Shown here: positions 43,093-52,213 of the stretch, piece after piece
Position numbering within the stretch: the stretch's first letter is position 1
How the letters are laid out: each line of letters starts with the position of its first letter
Source: Candidatus Sulfotelmatobacter kueseliae
GTDB taxonomy: Bacteria > Acidobacteriota > Terriglobia > Terriglobales > Acidobacteriaceae
Length of the DNA: 64,000 bases
Assembly: GCA_900290255.1 (NCBI GenBank)
Contig: OMOD01000141.1
Coordinates: 870 to 64,869, forward strand
Direction of reading: 5' to 3'
The notes under the pieces: model-generated
What the model was told of the DNA's origin: nothing
The model's input: only the letters and a program-made list of their open reading frames with translations
The model's database searches: none
Made by a program: the position numbers and the translations under genes

Positions 43093-43174
43093 TAGATGCG
43101 TGTTTGTAGTTCTGGCCGGCACTGACCCCGACTCGCTATGTTCTTAGACAGGGGAATTTGCGGAAAGGAATGCG

Positions 43175-43714
43175 ATGTCCACACCTCTGCAAGTGCATCT
43201 TCCAACCGACGAGCAAGCTTTTATTGACAAACTGGTAGCTGAGAGCACCGGACGTCCCGGGGCGCTGCTGGGGATTCTCGAAGCGGTGCAGGAGAGAAAT
43301 CCGCACAAGTATCTGCCGGTCGAGACGCTGCGCTACATCGCCGTGAAGACCAGAACGCCATTTTCACGGATCTACAGCGTGGCCACCTTTTATGCCCTGT
43401 TCAATCTGCAGCCGCAGGGAGAACACACCATCTGCATCTGCCGCGGCACAGCGTGCCACACCCGCGGCTCGCGCAATCTGCTGCAGGGGGCGCGGCTGGA
43501 TCTGGGCCTGGGGCTGGAAGATGACGAGAGTAACGGGAACGAGGCGGACAAGCTGGTGCTGACCACTCCGGACGGAAAGTTCACGGTGCGGACGGTGGCT
43601 TGCTTCGGGCAGTGCGCGATGGCTCCGGTGGTGGAGGTGAATCACCGCATCTGCGGACACGCGACGGAACGCACGGTACAGCGCGAGATTGCCACGATTC
43701 AAGGGGGAGAGTGA
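43175..43714 (+). CDS. hoxE: Hydrogenase diaphorase subunit HoxE (NuoE-like [2Fe-2S] protein)
   Basis: Thioredoxin-fold [2Fe-2S] subunit homologous to complex I NuoE. Seen: N-terminal helical bundle (VAESTGRPGALLGILEAVQE), PHKYLPVETLRYIAVKT, SVATFYALFNLQPQGEH, and the four cluster cysteines Cys89, Cys94 (CRGTAC) and Cys143, Cys147 (ACFGQC). ATG 43175 follows AAAGGAA. It is the first gene of a six-gene same-strand run, 3 bases before the fused diaphorase gene, and is expected to pass electrons between the FMN site and the iron-sulfur chain. Confidence 0.92.
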   Translation: MSTPLQVHLPTDEQAFIDKLVAESTGRPGALLGILEAVQERNPHKYLPVETLRYIAVKTRTPFSRIYSVATFYALFNLQPQGEHTICICRGTACHTRGSRNLLQGARLDLGLGLEDDESNGNEADKLVLTTPDGKFTVRTVACFGQCAMAPVVEVNHRICGHATERTVQREIATIQGGE

Positions 43715-43717
43715 GCG

Positions 43718-46700
43718 ATGCCCCGGATTCAGGATATTGGAGCGTTTAACACAGTGCGTGAGGCCGGGCTGGCCAAGCTGGTGCCGGCGGTGCCCAGACT
43801 GACCGTGGGCATGGGGACGTGCGGGCGCGGCAACGGCGCCGAGGGTCTCTACCAGGCGTTTTCCGAAGCGATCGAGCGCAGCGGAGCCGATGTCATGCTG
43901 GCGCCCGTGGGATGTTTCGGCGCCTGCTTCCAGGAACCGCTGGTCAGCGTGCGCCTGCCGGGAAAACCGCTGGTGATTTTGCGGAAAGTGCAGGCCAATG
44001 ACGCCAACCGCATTCTGGAAGATATTGCGGAAGGCAACCTGTCTCCCGATCTCGTCTACTGCAAGATCGAAGAGTGGGACCACCTGACCGGGCACGTGAG
44101 ATATGGCGAGGGCTATCCCGAGGTGCAGGCGTGGAATGAGGTTCCGTTTTTCAAGGGCCAGCGGAAAATCGTGCTGCGGAATTGCGGGATCATCAATCCG
44201 GATGACATCGAGGAGTACATCGCCGTGGGCGGCTACCAGGCGCTGTACAAGGTGCTGATTGACGCGCATCCGGAGGCGGTGATCGAGCAGATCAAAGCCT
44301 CGAAGCTGCGCGGGCGGGGCGGGGCCGGCTATCTGACGGGCAACAAGTGGGAGTTCCTGGCCAAGGCCAAGGCCGAGCCGAAGTACATCATCTGCAACGC
44401 CGATGAAGGCGATCCCGGCGCGTACATGAACCGCAACGAAATTGAAAGCGATCCTCATGCGCTGCTGGAAGGCATGATTATCGGCGGCTATGTGATGGGC
44501 GCCAGCGAGGGAATCATCTATGTGCGGGCGGAATATCCGCTGGCGGTGCATCGCCTGAACCGGGCTATCGAACAGGCGCGAGAATGCGGCATGCTGGGGG
44601 AGAACATCCTCGGGCGCGGATTCAAGTTCGACATTTCCCTCGTAGAAGGTGCAGGCGCATTCGTGTGCGGCGAAGAGACGGCGCTGATCGCTTCGCTGGA
44701 AGGTGAGGCGGGCCGTCCCCGGCCGCGGCCGCCGTTCCCGGCGCAGAAGGGTTTGTGGGGCAAGCCCACCAACATCAACAACGTCGAGACCTGGTACAAC
44801 ATCGCGCCCATTGTCATGCGCGGGCCGGCATGGTTTACCGAAACCGGCAGCCCCAAGAGTTCGGGGACGAAAGTCTTCTCGCTGGTCGGCAAAATCAAGA
44901 ATACGGGCCTGGTGGAGATGCCACTGGGCACATCGCTGAAGACGTTCATTTACGACATCGGAGACGGCGCGGCCGAAGGCCGGCAGGTGAAGGCGGTGCA
45001 GACCGGCGGTCCTTCCGGCGGGTGCATTCCGCACGAGATGTTCGAAACCCCGGTGGATTACGAAAACCTGGCGCAGTTGGGCTCGATCATGGGATCGGGC
45101 GGCATGGTGGTGATGGATGAAGACAACTGCATGGTGGATGTGGCCCGCTACTTCATCGAGTTCACGCACTCGGAGTCGTGCGGCAAGTGCATCCCCTGCC
45201 GGGTCGGTCTCAACAAGTGCCTGCGCATCCTGAACCGCGTCACGGAAGGAGCGGGCACGACGCACCACATTGAACTGCTCGATGAACTGAGCCGCTACAT
45301 CCGCGACTGCTCGTTGTGCGGGCTGGGGCAAACGGCGCCCAATCCGGTACTGACCACGCTGCGCCATTTCCGCAGCGAGTTCGAGGACCACATTCTTGCC
45401 CGGCGCTGCGTGGCCGGCGTGTGCGAAGAACTGGCCCTGTCGCCATGCGAGAATAGCTGCCCGCTGCACATGAACATCCCGCGGTTCCTCCAGCTCTATA
45501 AAGAGGGGCAACTGGAGCAGGCATTCCTGTCGGTCATTCTCGACAATCCACTGCCTTCCTCGACGGGCAGAGTGTGCCAGCATCCCTGCGACAACCGCTG
45601 CCGGCGCCAGACCCTGGATCAACCAGTGAACATGCGCGAGGTGCACCGCTTCATCGCCGATTCCATTTTCCAGTCCGATAAATACGAAGCGATGGTCAAG
45701 GCGGTGGTGGCGCGCAAGCTGGAACCGACCGGGCGCAAGATCGCAGTCGTGGGCGCGGGACCGGCCGGGCTGACCGCTGCCTTTTATCTGGCTCTGCTCG
45801 GCCACGACGTCACGGTGTACGACAGCAAACCCGAGGCGGGTGGGATGTTGCGCTTCGCGCTGCCCGAATACCGGCTGCCGAAGAGCATTTTGAGCCGCGA
45901 AATCTCGCTCATCGAACGGATGGGCGTGAAGTTCATCTTCAACACGCGGTTGGGAACCGATCTCACGTTTGGCGAACTGGACGATCATTTCGACGCGATC
46001 TTCGTTTCCGTGGGGACGTGGAAAGAAAGCGGGGTGGATCAGCCCGGTACGGAATTGAAAGGTGTGTACGGCGCCTTGAACTTCCTGGAAGCCACGGCCG
46101 CTGGCGAGAACGTGGCCCTGGGCCGGAGAGTCGCCATTATCGGAGGCGGCAATGCCGCCATTGATTCGGCGCGCACCACCCTGCGCAAGGGAGCGGAGGC
46201 AACGGTTTTCTACCGGCGCGAGCGCAAAGATATGCCTGCCATCGAAGAGGAAACCAACGCGGCCAGGGAGGAAGGCGCAAGGTTCGTTTTTCTGGCCGCT
46301 CCCCACCGCATCGTCGGCGACGCCAAGGGCAACGTGAAGGCGATTGAAATCGTGACCACGCGGCTGGGTGCTTATGACACCTCGGGTCGAAGGAAGCCGG
46401 TTTCGACGGGTCAGATCCAGCGTTTTGATTGTGATTCCGTGATTCTGGCGGTGGGTGAGGGCGTGGACGCGGAATTCGCCAAGGAGTCCGGGATGGCGCT
46501 GAAAAAGGCGGGAACGATCGAAGTGAACCGTTTCACGCTGGAAACCAGCCGCGCCAAGTTTTATGCCGGCGGTGATGTGGTGAGCGGCGCGTCCAATGTT
46601 TCCGGCGCGATGGGCTATGGCAAGCAGGCAGCCCGCAACATTGACCGCCAACTGATGGAAGGGGAGCGCTGGAGCAGCCTGTTCCCCGAATTCGAATACG

Positions 46701-46876
46701 AGCAGGTCCCGCCCGAGGAGCCCAGTCCCAGCCGCCGGCATTCGGGAACGCATTTGCCGGCAGCCGCCCGCGTGCGTTCGCAGGATGAGGTGGTCTCCGG
46801 GTTGGACCAGGAGACCGCGCACGATGAAGCTTGCCGTTGTCTGCGCTGCGACGTGAAAGCCGTCGCTGTGGGCTAG
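43718..46876 (+). CDS. hoxF: HoxF-type NADH diaphorase fused to a GltD/NfnB-like FAD-NADPH module
   Basis: A 1052-residue fusion. Residues 1-120: thioredoxin-like [2Fe-2S] domain (Cys35, Cys66, Cys70). 140-540: NuoF/HoxF core with FMN/NADH motifs GRGGAGYLTGNKW (199-211), CNADEGDPGAYMNR (226-239), GAGAFVCGEETAL, and [4Fe-4S] ligands SCGKCIPCR (Cys488/491/494) with Cys531 or 534. 560-650: GltD-type [4Fe-4S] domain (Cys564, 569, 577, 581, 620, 624, 628). 675-1040: FAD site VVGAGPAGL and NADPH site GGGNAAIDSART with the phosphate-contact motif YRRERKDMPA (832-841). It therefore carries separate NAD(H)-FMN and NADP(H)-FAD sites. Ordinary HoxF is about 540-600 residues. A bifurcating or transhydrogenase-type role is inferred, not shown. 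Confidence 0.93.
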   Translation: MPRIQDIGAFNTVREAGLAKLVPAVPRLTVGMGTCGRGNGAEGLYQAFSEAIERSGADVMLAPVGCFGACFQEPLVSVRLPGKPLVILRKVQANDANRILEDIAEGNLSPDLVYCKIEEWDHLTGHVRYGEGYPEVQAWNEVPFFKGQRKIVLRNCGIINPDDIEEYIAVGGYQALYKVLIDAHPEAVIEQIKASKLRGRGGAGYLTGNKWEFLAKAKAEPKYIICNADEGDPGAYMNRNEIESDPHALLEGMIIGGYVMGASEGIIYVRAEYPLAVHRLNRAIEQARECGMLGENILGRGFKFDISLVEGAGAFVCGEETALIASLEGEAGRPRPRPPFPAQKGLWGKPTNINNVETWYNIAPIVMRGPAWFTETGSPKSSGTKVFSLVGKIKNTGLVEMPLGTSLKTFIYDIGDGAAEGRQVKAVQTGGPSGGCIPHEMFETPVDYENLAQLGSIMGSGGMVVMDEDNCMVDVARYFIEFTHSESCGKCIPCRVGLNKCLRILNRVTEGAGTTHHIELLDELSRYIRDCSLCGLGQTAPNPVLTTLRHFRSEFEDHILARRCVAGVCEELALSPCENSCPLHMNIPRFLQLYKEGQLEQAFLSVILDNPLPSSTGRVCQHPCDNRCRRQTLDQPVNMREVHRFIADSIFQSDKYEAMVKAVVARKLEPTGRKIAVVGAGPAGLTAAFYLALLGHDVTVYDSKPEAGGMLRFALPEYRLPKSILSREISLIERMGVKFIFNTRLGTDLTFGELDDHFDAIFVSVGTWKESGVDQPGTELKGVYGALNFLEATAAGENVALGRRVAIIGGGNAAIDSARTTLRKGAEATVFYRRERKDMPAIEEETNAAREEGARFVFLAAPHRIVGDAKGNVKAIEIVTTRLGAYDTSGRRKPVSTGQIQRFDCDSVILAVGEGVDAEFAKESGMALKKAGTIEVNRFTLETSRAKFYAGGDVVSGASNVSGAMGYGKQAARNIDRQLMEGERWSSLFPEFEYEQVPPEEPSPSRRHSGTHLPAAARVRSQDEVVSGLDQETAHDEACRCLRCDVKAVAVG

Positions 46877-46903
46877 CTGTACGGGAAGTGAAAGGAGCCA
46901 GTC

Positions 46904-47617
46904 TTGGCACAGAAGAAGCTGTCAATCCGCATCGACGGGCAACTGATCACCGCCGAGGAGGGCCAGACGATCCTCGAGGCGGCCAAGGCGAACGGGAAAT
47001 ATATTCCCACGCTTTGCGCCCTGGATGGTCTGACGTCGGTGGGAGCTTGCCGGGTTTGCCTGGTGGAAGTGTCGGGTGTGGACCGGTTGTTTCCGGCGTG
47101 CACCACGCCCATCCAGGACGGAATGTCGGTGACTACCAACTCGGCTCGGCTGACCCGCTATCGCCGCATGTCGGTGCAGTTGCTGCTGATCGAGCGCAAT
47201 CACATCTGCTCGGTGTGCGTATCGAATGGGCATTGCGAACTGCAATCCATGGCGACCGCGCTGGGGGTAAACACGGTCGAATTTGCCTACAACTATCCCA
47301 AGCTGAGCGTGGACACATCCCATCCGCGCTACGTTCTCGACCACAACCGCTGCATTCTGTGCACGCGCTGCGTGCGGGTGTGCGCGGAACTCGAAGGCGC
47401 GCACGTTTGGGATGTTACGTCACGGGGCATTCACGCGCGCGTGACCAGCGAAATGAATGAAAAGTGGGGACAGAGCGCGAGTTGCACCAACTGCGGCAAA
47501 TGTGTGCAGGCGTGTCCCACCGGGGCGCTGGCGGAGAAAGGCTGGGCGGTCGAGGAAATGGTGAAGAAGCTTGGCACCATTACCTCGCTGGCGCACAGAA
47601 GAGGAGTGCAGGTATGA
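46904..47617 (+). CDS. hoxU: Hydrogenase diaphorase subunit HoxU (NuoG-like iron-sulfur protein)
   Basis: Electron-relay subunit homologous to the N-terminus of NuoG. Seen: plant-type [2Fe-2S] site Cys38, Cys49, Cys52, Cys66 (LCALDGLTSVGACRVC), a His-Cys3 cluster motif HICSVCVSNGHC, and two ferredoxin-like [4Fe-4S] motifs (CILCTRCVRVC and CTNCGKCVQACP). TTG 46904 is the start: AAGGAG lies 7 bases upstream and the family N-terminus begins immediately. Its stop overlaps the next start (ATGA), indicating coupling with hoxY. Length 237 is typical for HoxU. Confidence 0.93.
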   Translation: MAQKKLSIRIDGQLITAEEGQTILEAAKANGKYIPTLCALDGLTSVGACRVCLVEVSGVDRLFPACTTPIQDGMSVTTNSARLTRYRRMSVQLLLIERNHICSVCVSNGHCELQSMATALGVNTVEFAYNYPKLSVDTSHPRYVLDHNRCILCTRCVRVCAELEGAHVWDVTSRGIHARVTSEMNEKWGQSASCTNCGKCVQACPTGALAEKGWAVEEMVKKLGTITSLAHRRGVQV

Positions 47618-48144
47618 AGAAGGCGAAAGTGGCGACCGTGTGGCTGGATGGCTGCTCGGGATGCCACATGTCCCTGCTCGACATGGATGCGGCCATCATT
47701 TCGCTGGGCCGCAAGATTGACATCGTGTACGGCCCCCTGGTGGACGCTCAGGAGTTTCCCGAGGACGTCGATGTCACCCTGGTCGAAGGCGCGGTGAGTT
47801 CGCAGGATGATCTGAACAAAATCCGCAAGATCCGCCAGCGGACGCAAGTGCTGGTCTCGCTGGGCGACTGCGCCGTAGCGGGGAACGTGCCCGCGATGCG
47901 CAACAACATTCCCGTGAACAAACTGCTGCAGCGCGTTTACATTGACGGAGCCGATGAGAGAAAGTTGATTCCCACCGACCGGGTACCCGCGTTGTTGAAA
48001 CAGGCGCGGCCGCTGCGTGAGTTTGTGAAAGTCGACTATTGGCTTCCGGGCTGCCCGCCGCCCGCCAAAACGATTCTGGGACTGATTACCGACTTGCTGG
48101 AAGGGCGGAAGCCGGAAGCCAGCCAGCCGGTGAAGTTTGGATAA
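47614..48144 (+). CDS. hoxY: [NiFe]-hydrogenase small subunit HoxY
   Basis: Small subunit carrying the proximal [4Fe-4S] cluster. Seen: Cys14 and Cys17 in WLDGCSGCHMSLLD, LGDCAVAGNVPAMRN, and YWLPGCPPPAKTILGLI. ATG 47614 overlaps the hoxU stop; the track start 47464 is in the wrong context. At 176 residues it is the short cytoplasmic form without a Tat signal or extra ferredoxin domain, as in bidirectional group 3d hydrogenases. Confidence 0.93.
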   Translation: MKKAKVATVWLDGCSGCHMSLLDMDAAIISLGRKIDIVYGPLVDAQEFPEDVDVTLVEGAVSSQDDLNKIRKIRQRTQVLVSLGDCAVAGNVPAMRNNIPVNKLLQRVYIDGADERKLIPTDRVPALLKQARPLREFVKVDYWLPGCPPPAKTILGLITDLLEGRKPEASQPVKFG

Positions 48145-48154
48145 GGAGCGACGC

Positions 48155-49576
48155 GTGACCAAGCGCATCACCATCGAACCCATCAGCCGCATTGAAGGAC
48201 ACGGGAAAATCACCATTCATCTGGACGGGGAAGGCCACGTGGCCAGTTCAGAATTTCATGTCACCCAGATTCGCGGCTTCGAGAAGTTCACCGAAGGGCG
48301 CCCCTTCTATGAGATGCCGGGGATCACGGCACGGATTTGCGGGATTTGTCCGATCAGCCACCTGCTGGCCTCCGCCAAGGCTTGCGACGCGATCATGGCG
48401 GTGAGAATTCCCCCCGCGGCGCGCAAGTTGCGGGAACTGGTGCATTGTGCGCAGATGGTGCAATCCCATGCCCTGAGCTTCTTCTATCTGTCGGCTCCCG
48501 ACCTTCTGCTCGGCATGAACAGCGACCCGGCTACGCGCAATGTCATGGGTGTCATCGCCGATCATCCCGAACTGGCGCGCGACGGAATTGAATTGCGCAA
48601 GTTCGGTCTGCACATTGTCGAGGGACTGGCACAGGAACGTGTACATCCCTCCTGGATTGTGCCCGGAGGAGTGGAAACGCCGCTGGCGCCGCAGGTGCGC
48701 GACCACATTCTCTCCGAACTGCCGTCGGCCAGAGCGATTACCGAACGCACCATGCGTTTCTTCAAGGGGGCGCTCGATAACTACAAGGAAGAGATCAGCG
48801 TCTTTGGCTCGTTCCCCACCATGTACGCGGGGCTGGTGGATGGGAAAGGCAACCTGCAGTTTTACGATGGCAATCTGCGTTTTCGCGGGGCGTCGGGCGA
48901 GATTATCGAGGACCAGATCGCTGCCGAGGATTACAAGCAGTGGATCGGCGAAGCCAGCCTGCGCGAGTCCTACCTGAAAGCTCCATATTTCATACCGCAA
49001 GGCTTTCCGGGGGGCGTTTATCGTGTCGGTCCGCTGGGGCGACTCAACGCGGCCGGAGCCTGCGGAACCCCCGCGGCGGACGCCGAGTTCCGTGAGTTCC
49101 ACGAACGCTTCGGGGCAGTTGCCCACAGCGCATTTCTGTATCACTACGCACGGCTGATTGAGATCACGCACGCGCTGGAAAAGATCGAGATGTTGCTGAA
49201 CGATCCGCATATTCTCGACACGCACGTGCGCGCGACCGCCGGAGTGAACGCTCTGGAAGGCGTGGGAATGATCGAGGCGCCGCGTGGGACCCTGATTCAT
49301 CACTACAAGGTCAACGAAGAAGGGGCCATTACCTGGGCCAATCTGATCGTAGCCACCGGGCACAACAACCTGGCGATCGGACGAAGCGTTCAGCAGGTTG
49401 CAGCCCACTACGTCGACGGAACAAAACTGAATGAGGGAATGCTCAACCACGTCTCGGCGGTCGTGCGCGCCTATGACCCCTGCCTGAGCTGTTCGACCCA
49501 CGCCGACGGTTCGCTGGCGATGCGGATCCGGTTGCTGGACGCCGAAGGGCGCCTGCTGGACGAAGTGGCAAATTGA
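48155..49576 (+). CDS. hoxH: [NiFe]-hydrogenase large subunit HoxH
   Basis: Catalytic subunit with the Ni-Fe(CN)2CO site. Seen: N-terminal [13 protein letters not shown]1 motif [11 protein letters not shown] (Cys62, Cys65) and L2 motif DPCLSCSTH (Cys443, Cys446), both complete. A 24-residue tail after His449 (starting [10 protein letters not shown]) is the expected maturation peptide removed after nickel insertion. GTG 48155 is the start, 6 bases after AAGGAG; the track's TTG 48137 lies inside hoxY. Motif form and partner genes place it with group 3 cytoplasmic NAD(P)-linked enzymes. Hyp assembly genes are not in the window and must be elsewhere. Confidence 0.95.
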   Translation: MTKRITIEPISRIEGHGKITIHLDGEGHVASSEFHVTQIRGFEKFTEGRPFYEMPGITARICGICPISHLLASAKACDAIMAVRIPPAARKLRELVHCAQMVQSHALSFFYLSAPDLLLGMNSDPATRNVMGVIADHPELARDGIELRKFGLHIVEGLAQERVHPSWIVPGGVETPLAPQVRDHILSELPSARAITERTMRFFKGALDNYKEEISVFGSFPTMYAGLVDGKGNLQFYDGNLRFRGASGEIIEDQIAAEDYKQWIGEASLRESYLKAPYFIPQGFPGGVYRVGPLGRLNAAGACGTPAADAEFREFHERFGAVAHSAFLYHYARLIEITHALEKIEMLLNDPHILDTHVRATAGVNALEGVGMIEAPRGTLIHHYKVNEEGAITWANLIVATGHNNLAIGRSVQQVAAHYVDGTKLNEGMLNHVSAVVRAYDPCLSCSTHADGSLAMRIRLLDAEGRLLDEVAN

Positions 49577-49595
49577 ATTTCGAAACGGAGGAAGA

Positions 49596-49817
49596 ATGGC
49601 GGTACAGGCTGGTGATGAATTCAAGGCAACTGACGTCTGCCTGAGGTCTGGGATTTACAAAGTCACCCACGACCCGGCGCACGCGCCGGAGCACGAAGTA
49701 ACCTGCATCAAAGGCAGAAAGTTTCCCCGATGCCGCACCTGCGGACACCCCCGCTTTGTACTCGTCAAAGGCGCTCACCGGGTCGAAACCCACGAACTCT
49801 TTCGGGACCAGTTGTAA
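49596..49817 (+). CDS. Small zinc-ribbon-like protein of the hydrogenase operon
   Basis: A 73-residue protein starting 19 bases after hoxH, with GGAGGAAG before ATG 49596, so it is very likely translated. It has Cys residues at VCLRSG, VTCIKG and a CRTCG pair, plus several His (HDPAHAPEH), compatible with a single zinc site. I recognise no named family with certainty; the opening GDEFKATDVCLRSGIY loosely recalls small YjzC-like proteins. Position suggests an accessory role in hydrogenase assembly or stability (inference). Confidence 0.72.
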   Translation: MAVQAGDEFKATDVCLRSGIYKVTHDPAHAPEHEVTCIKGRKFPRCRTCGHPRFVLVKGAHRVETHELFRDQL

Positions 49818-49850
49818 GGGTTCGCTGGATTCGCCGTAGCGGGCCGAATA

Positions 49851-50312
49851 CTACCCGGGGTCCTCTTCTCCGCGGCGATCCATGAAATGGCAAATTTGCG
49901 CCTTCAAAGCAGGTACGGAGGCGGCCACTGCAGCCGACAAAGCGTCGCCGGTGGCAAAGGACTCTCCTGCGATCGTGAGCAGATATGCGGGAGGACAGCG
50001 GCCGTAAAGCTCCTGCGCCAACTGCAGAATGCCTGCGGGCGATAAGTCATGAGAATGTCGACTGGGCGCGGCGGAAGGCATAATCCGTTCGCATTTGAAC
50101 GTTCCCGGTTTGCCGCCATGGGCCGCATCAATGAACAAAACCTGCTGCGCGTGGCTCGCAAAATCGGATATCTCGGGCGTCAACTGCTGCGTAGCGATGA
50201 CGTGAATTTCATCGTCCAGCACTTCGCGGGAAAGTTCGCGCGCGACGTGCCAGCCCAACCCGTCATCGGAACGGAGAGGATTGCCAACGCCAACGATAAG
50301 TATCCGGGCCAT
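49851..50312 (-). CDS. hoxW: Hydrogenase maturation endopeptidase (HoxW/HycI family)
   Basis: Protease that trims the C-terminal peptide of the nickel-loaded large subunit. Seen: ILIVGVGNPLRSDDGLGWHVA with the first nickel-sensing acidic residue, FIDAAHGGKPG with the second, and HDLSPAGILQLA with the His. Length 153 is normal. It is encoded convergent to the hydrogenase operon, ending 34 bases past the zinc-ribbon gene, so it must have its own promoter. Its presence fits the uncleaved tail seen on HoxH. Confidence 0.9.
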   Translation of the reverse strand: MARILIVGVGNPLRSDDGLGWHVARELSREVLDDEIHVIATQQLTPEISDFASHAQQVLFIDAAHGGKPGTFKCERIMPSAAPSRHSHDLSPAGILQLAQELYGRCPPAYLLTIAGESFATGDALSAAVAASVPALKAQICHFMDRRGEEDPG

Positions 50313-50345
50313 CTCCCTGAAATGCCGTAAGCGGCTTTCGCGCCT

Positions 50346-51920
50346 TTATTTCAACTCGGGTACGATTCTTGTCGCAGCCTCGAGGATTTCGCCATCCTTC
50401 GCGGCTTTCGCGAGGGTGTTGATGTCGTCAAACAACGGTCGATCTTCCTCGAGTTTCTTGACGCGCTTGCGGACCGCTTCGTAGGCAGCCTGAGTAGCCG
50501 GCGCAGGCTTCGCGGGAGCGCGGAAATCAAAAGCCTGCGCAGCAGCCATCAACTCAATTGCCACCACGTACCACGCGTTCTCGATGATCTGCCGCGTTTT
50601 GATCGCGGTGGTCATTCCCATGGATACGAAATCTTCCTGGTCGGCTGCGGCAGGAATGGATCCGGTGGCGGCAGGATGGCTTAGCACACGATTCTCGCAA
50701 ACCAACGCCCCCGCCGTGTATTGCGTGAGCATCAGCCCCGAGAACATGCCGGCTCCTTTAGTCAGGAACGCAGGCAAGCCCATCGACAGATGCGGGTTCA
50801 GCAGACGGTTCAATCTCCGCTCCGAGAGCGTGGCCACCGTGGTCACGGACATGCCGACCGTTTCCAGCGCGAAAGCCATCGGCGTTCCCTGGAAATTAGC
50901 CCCGGTCAGTACGGTGTCGTCATCCGGGAAAAATGTTGGGTTATCAGCGGCGTGGTTAAGCTCGATTTCGAGCATGTAGCGCGCCCATTTGAACGCCTCT
51001 CTTGCCGCCCCGATAACCTGCGGACTGGAGCGCAGCGAATAGGCATCCTGCACTTTCTTGCCTGGCCGCTGCAGCATCTCTGATCCATCGGTGAGTTTAC
51101 GGATGTTTTCTGCGCATTCCTGCGCGCCGGGATAGCCGCGCACCGCATGCACCCGTGGATCGTACGCTTTCATGTTGGCGTTGAGCGCTTCCAGAGTCAT
51201 GGCCAGCGCGACTTCCTGTGTTCTCAGCCAGCACTCGGCATCGCTCAGCTCAAGGCAGCCCATCCCGCTGATGAAGTTGGAGCCATTGATGGCCGCCAGT
51301 CCGTCTCGTTCGCGAAAAACGATGGTCGGAATACCAGCCTCGGCCATTCCCTGTTTTGCCGGCAACCTTCTTCCCTGATAAAAAACTTCTCCCTCGCCCA
51401 TGAGCGTGATCGCCATTTGCGCCATGGGCGACAGATCACCGCAAGCTCCGACCGATCCCTTCTGGCACACCACGGGAGTGACTCCGCGATTGAGCATCTC
51501 AACCTGCGTCTGAACCACTTCGAGGCGGATCCCGGAATGCCCCCAGCAATGCGTGTTGAGGCGGGAAAGCATCGCCGCCCGCACGTTCTCCTCGGTGCAT
51601 GGATCGCCGCAACCGGCGGCGTGAGAGTAGAGCAGGAATTTCTGATATTGCTCGACCTGCTCGGGAGTGAGCACCACCTCGGAAAGCTCCCCGATGCCCG
51701 TGTTCACGCCGTACATGATTTCGTGCGAGTGGATTTTGCGCTCCAGCATGCCGCGGCACTGGTTGATGCGGGCGACGGCATCTGGGTGCAGGCTGATTCT
51801 TTGCCGGTTCCGCGCGATGGCCACTACGTCTTCAATGGTCAGGGAATGCCCGTCCAGACGATTCGTGCCATTACCGCTTTTTGTGTTCTGTCGCGAGCGT
51901 TCATCGGCCAGCAGCGTCAT
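50346..51920 (-). CDS. hutH: Histidine ammonia-lyase-type MIO enzyme with Ala-Cys-Gly triad
   Basis: Member of the histidine/phenylalanine ammonia-lyase family. Seen: YGVNTGIG, SRLNTHCWGHSGIR, GSVGACGDLSPMAQMA, NGSNFISG, QDAYSLRSSPQVIGAAREA, and QEDFVSMGM. The triad that self-cyclises to the MIO cofactor is normally Ala-Ser-Gly; here it is Ala159-Cys160-Gly161 (codon TGC). Otherwise the motifs follow the histidase pattern, and 524 residues is near the usual 500-520. Activity with Cys in the triad is chemically possible but must be tested; tyrosine or other aromatic lyase/aminomutase activity cannot be excluded. No other hut gene is adjacent. Start ATG 51920 follows AGAGGA. Confidence 0.85.
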   Translation of the reverse strand: MTLLADERSRQNTKSGNGTNRLDGHSLTIEDVVAIARNRQRISLHPDAVARINQCRGMLERKIHSHEIMYGVNTGIGELSEVVLTPEQVEQYQKFLLYSHAAGCGDPCTEENVRAAMLSRLNTHCWGHSGIRLEVVQTQVEMLNRGVTPVVCQKGSVGACGDLSPMAQMAITLMGEGEVFYQGRRLPAKQGMAEAGIPTIVFRERDGLAAINGSNFISGMGCLELSDAECWLRTQEVALAMTLEALNANMKAYDPRVHAVRGYPGAQECAENIRKLTDGSEMLQRPGKKVQDAYSLRSSPQVIGAAREAFKWARYMLEIELNHAADNPTFFPDDDTVLTGANFQGTPMAFALETVGMSVTTVATLSERRLNRLLNPHLSMGLPAFLTKGAGMFSGLMLTQYTAGALVCENRVLSHPAATGSIPAAADQEDFVSMGMTTAIKTRQIIENAWYVVAIELMAAAQAFDFRAPAKPAPATQAAYEAVRKRVKKLEEDRPLFDDINTLAKAAKDGEILEAATRIVPELK

Positions 51921-52213
51921 GAGTCCTCTAAAGTGTGGGAATTGAATCTATTCTGTTTAGCTGGTTCTGTTCAGTGGGAGTCTGCGGAATGATGCGGCAT
52001 TTCATTGTCGATTTCTGGAACTGCAACGATTGTACAACTGTCTTGCGGCCTTTAGCCTCGTGAAATGGCGCAGCGACGCTTGCTGAGGCGCGGCGCCTTG
52101 GCGAATGACTTCCGGGTCGCAGATCCGGGCATCGGTCCAGTTGCCGACTCTTCAGACTTCAGAGTTGCGGCAGGCCCGTGCGCGCATCGAAGAATCAGTC
52201 GCCCGCTGCTCCT
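51921..52213. other. Gene-free gap between hutH and the TonB-dependent receptor
   Basis: About 290 bases without a convincing frame. It should contain the hutH promoter (minus strand) and the receptor transcript end, but I see neither a clear hairpin nor clear promoter boxes. Confidence 0.4.

Noticed and set aside
43364-46822. Antisense 1152-residue ORF opposite the hydrogenase genes
   Set aside because: It is the mirror of the high-GC third-codon bias of hoxE/hoxF; the translation is Arg/His/Gln-rich, has no recognisable domain and spans two real genes.
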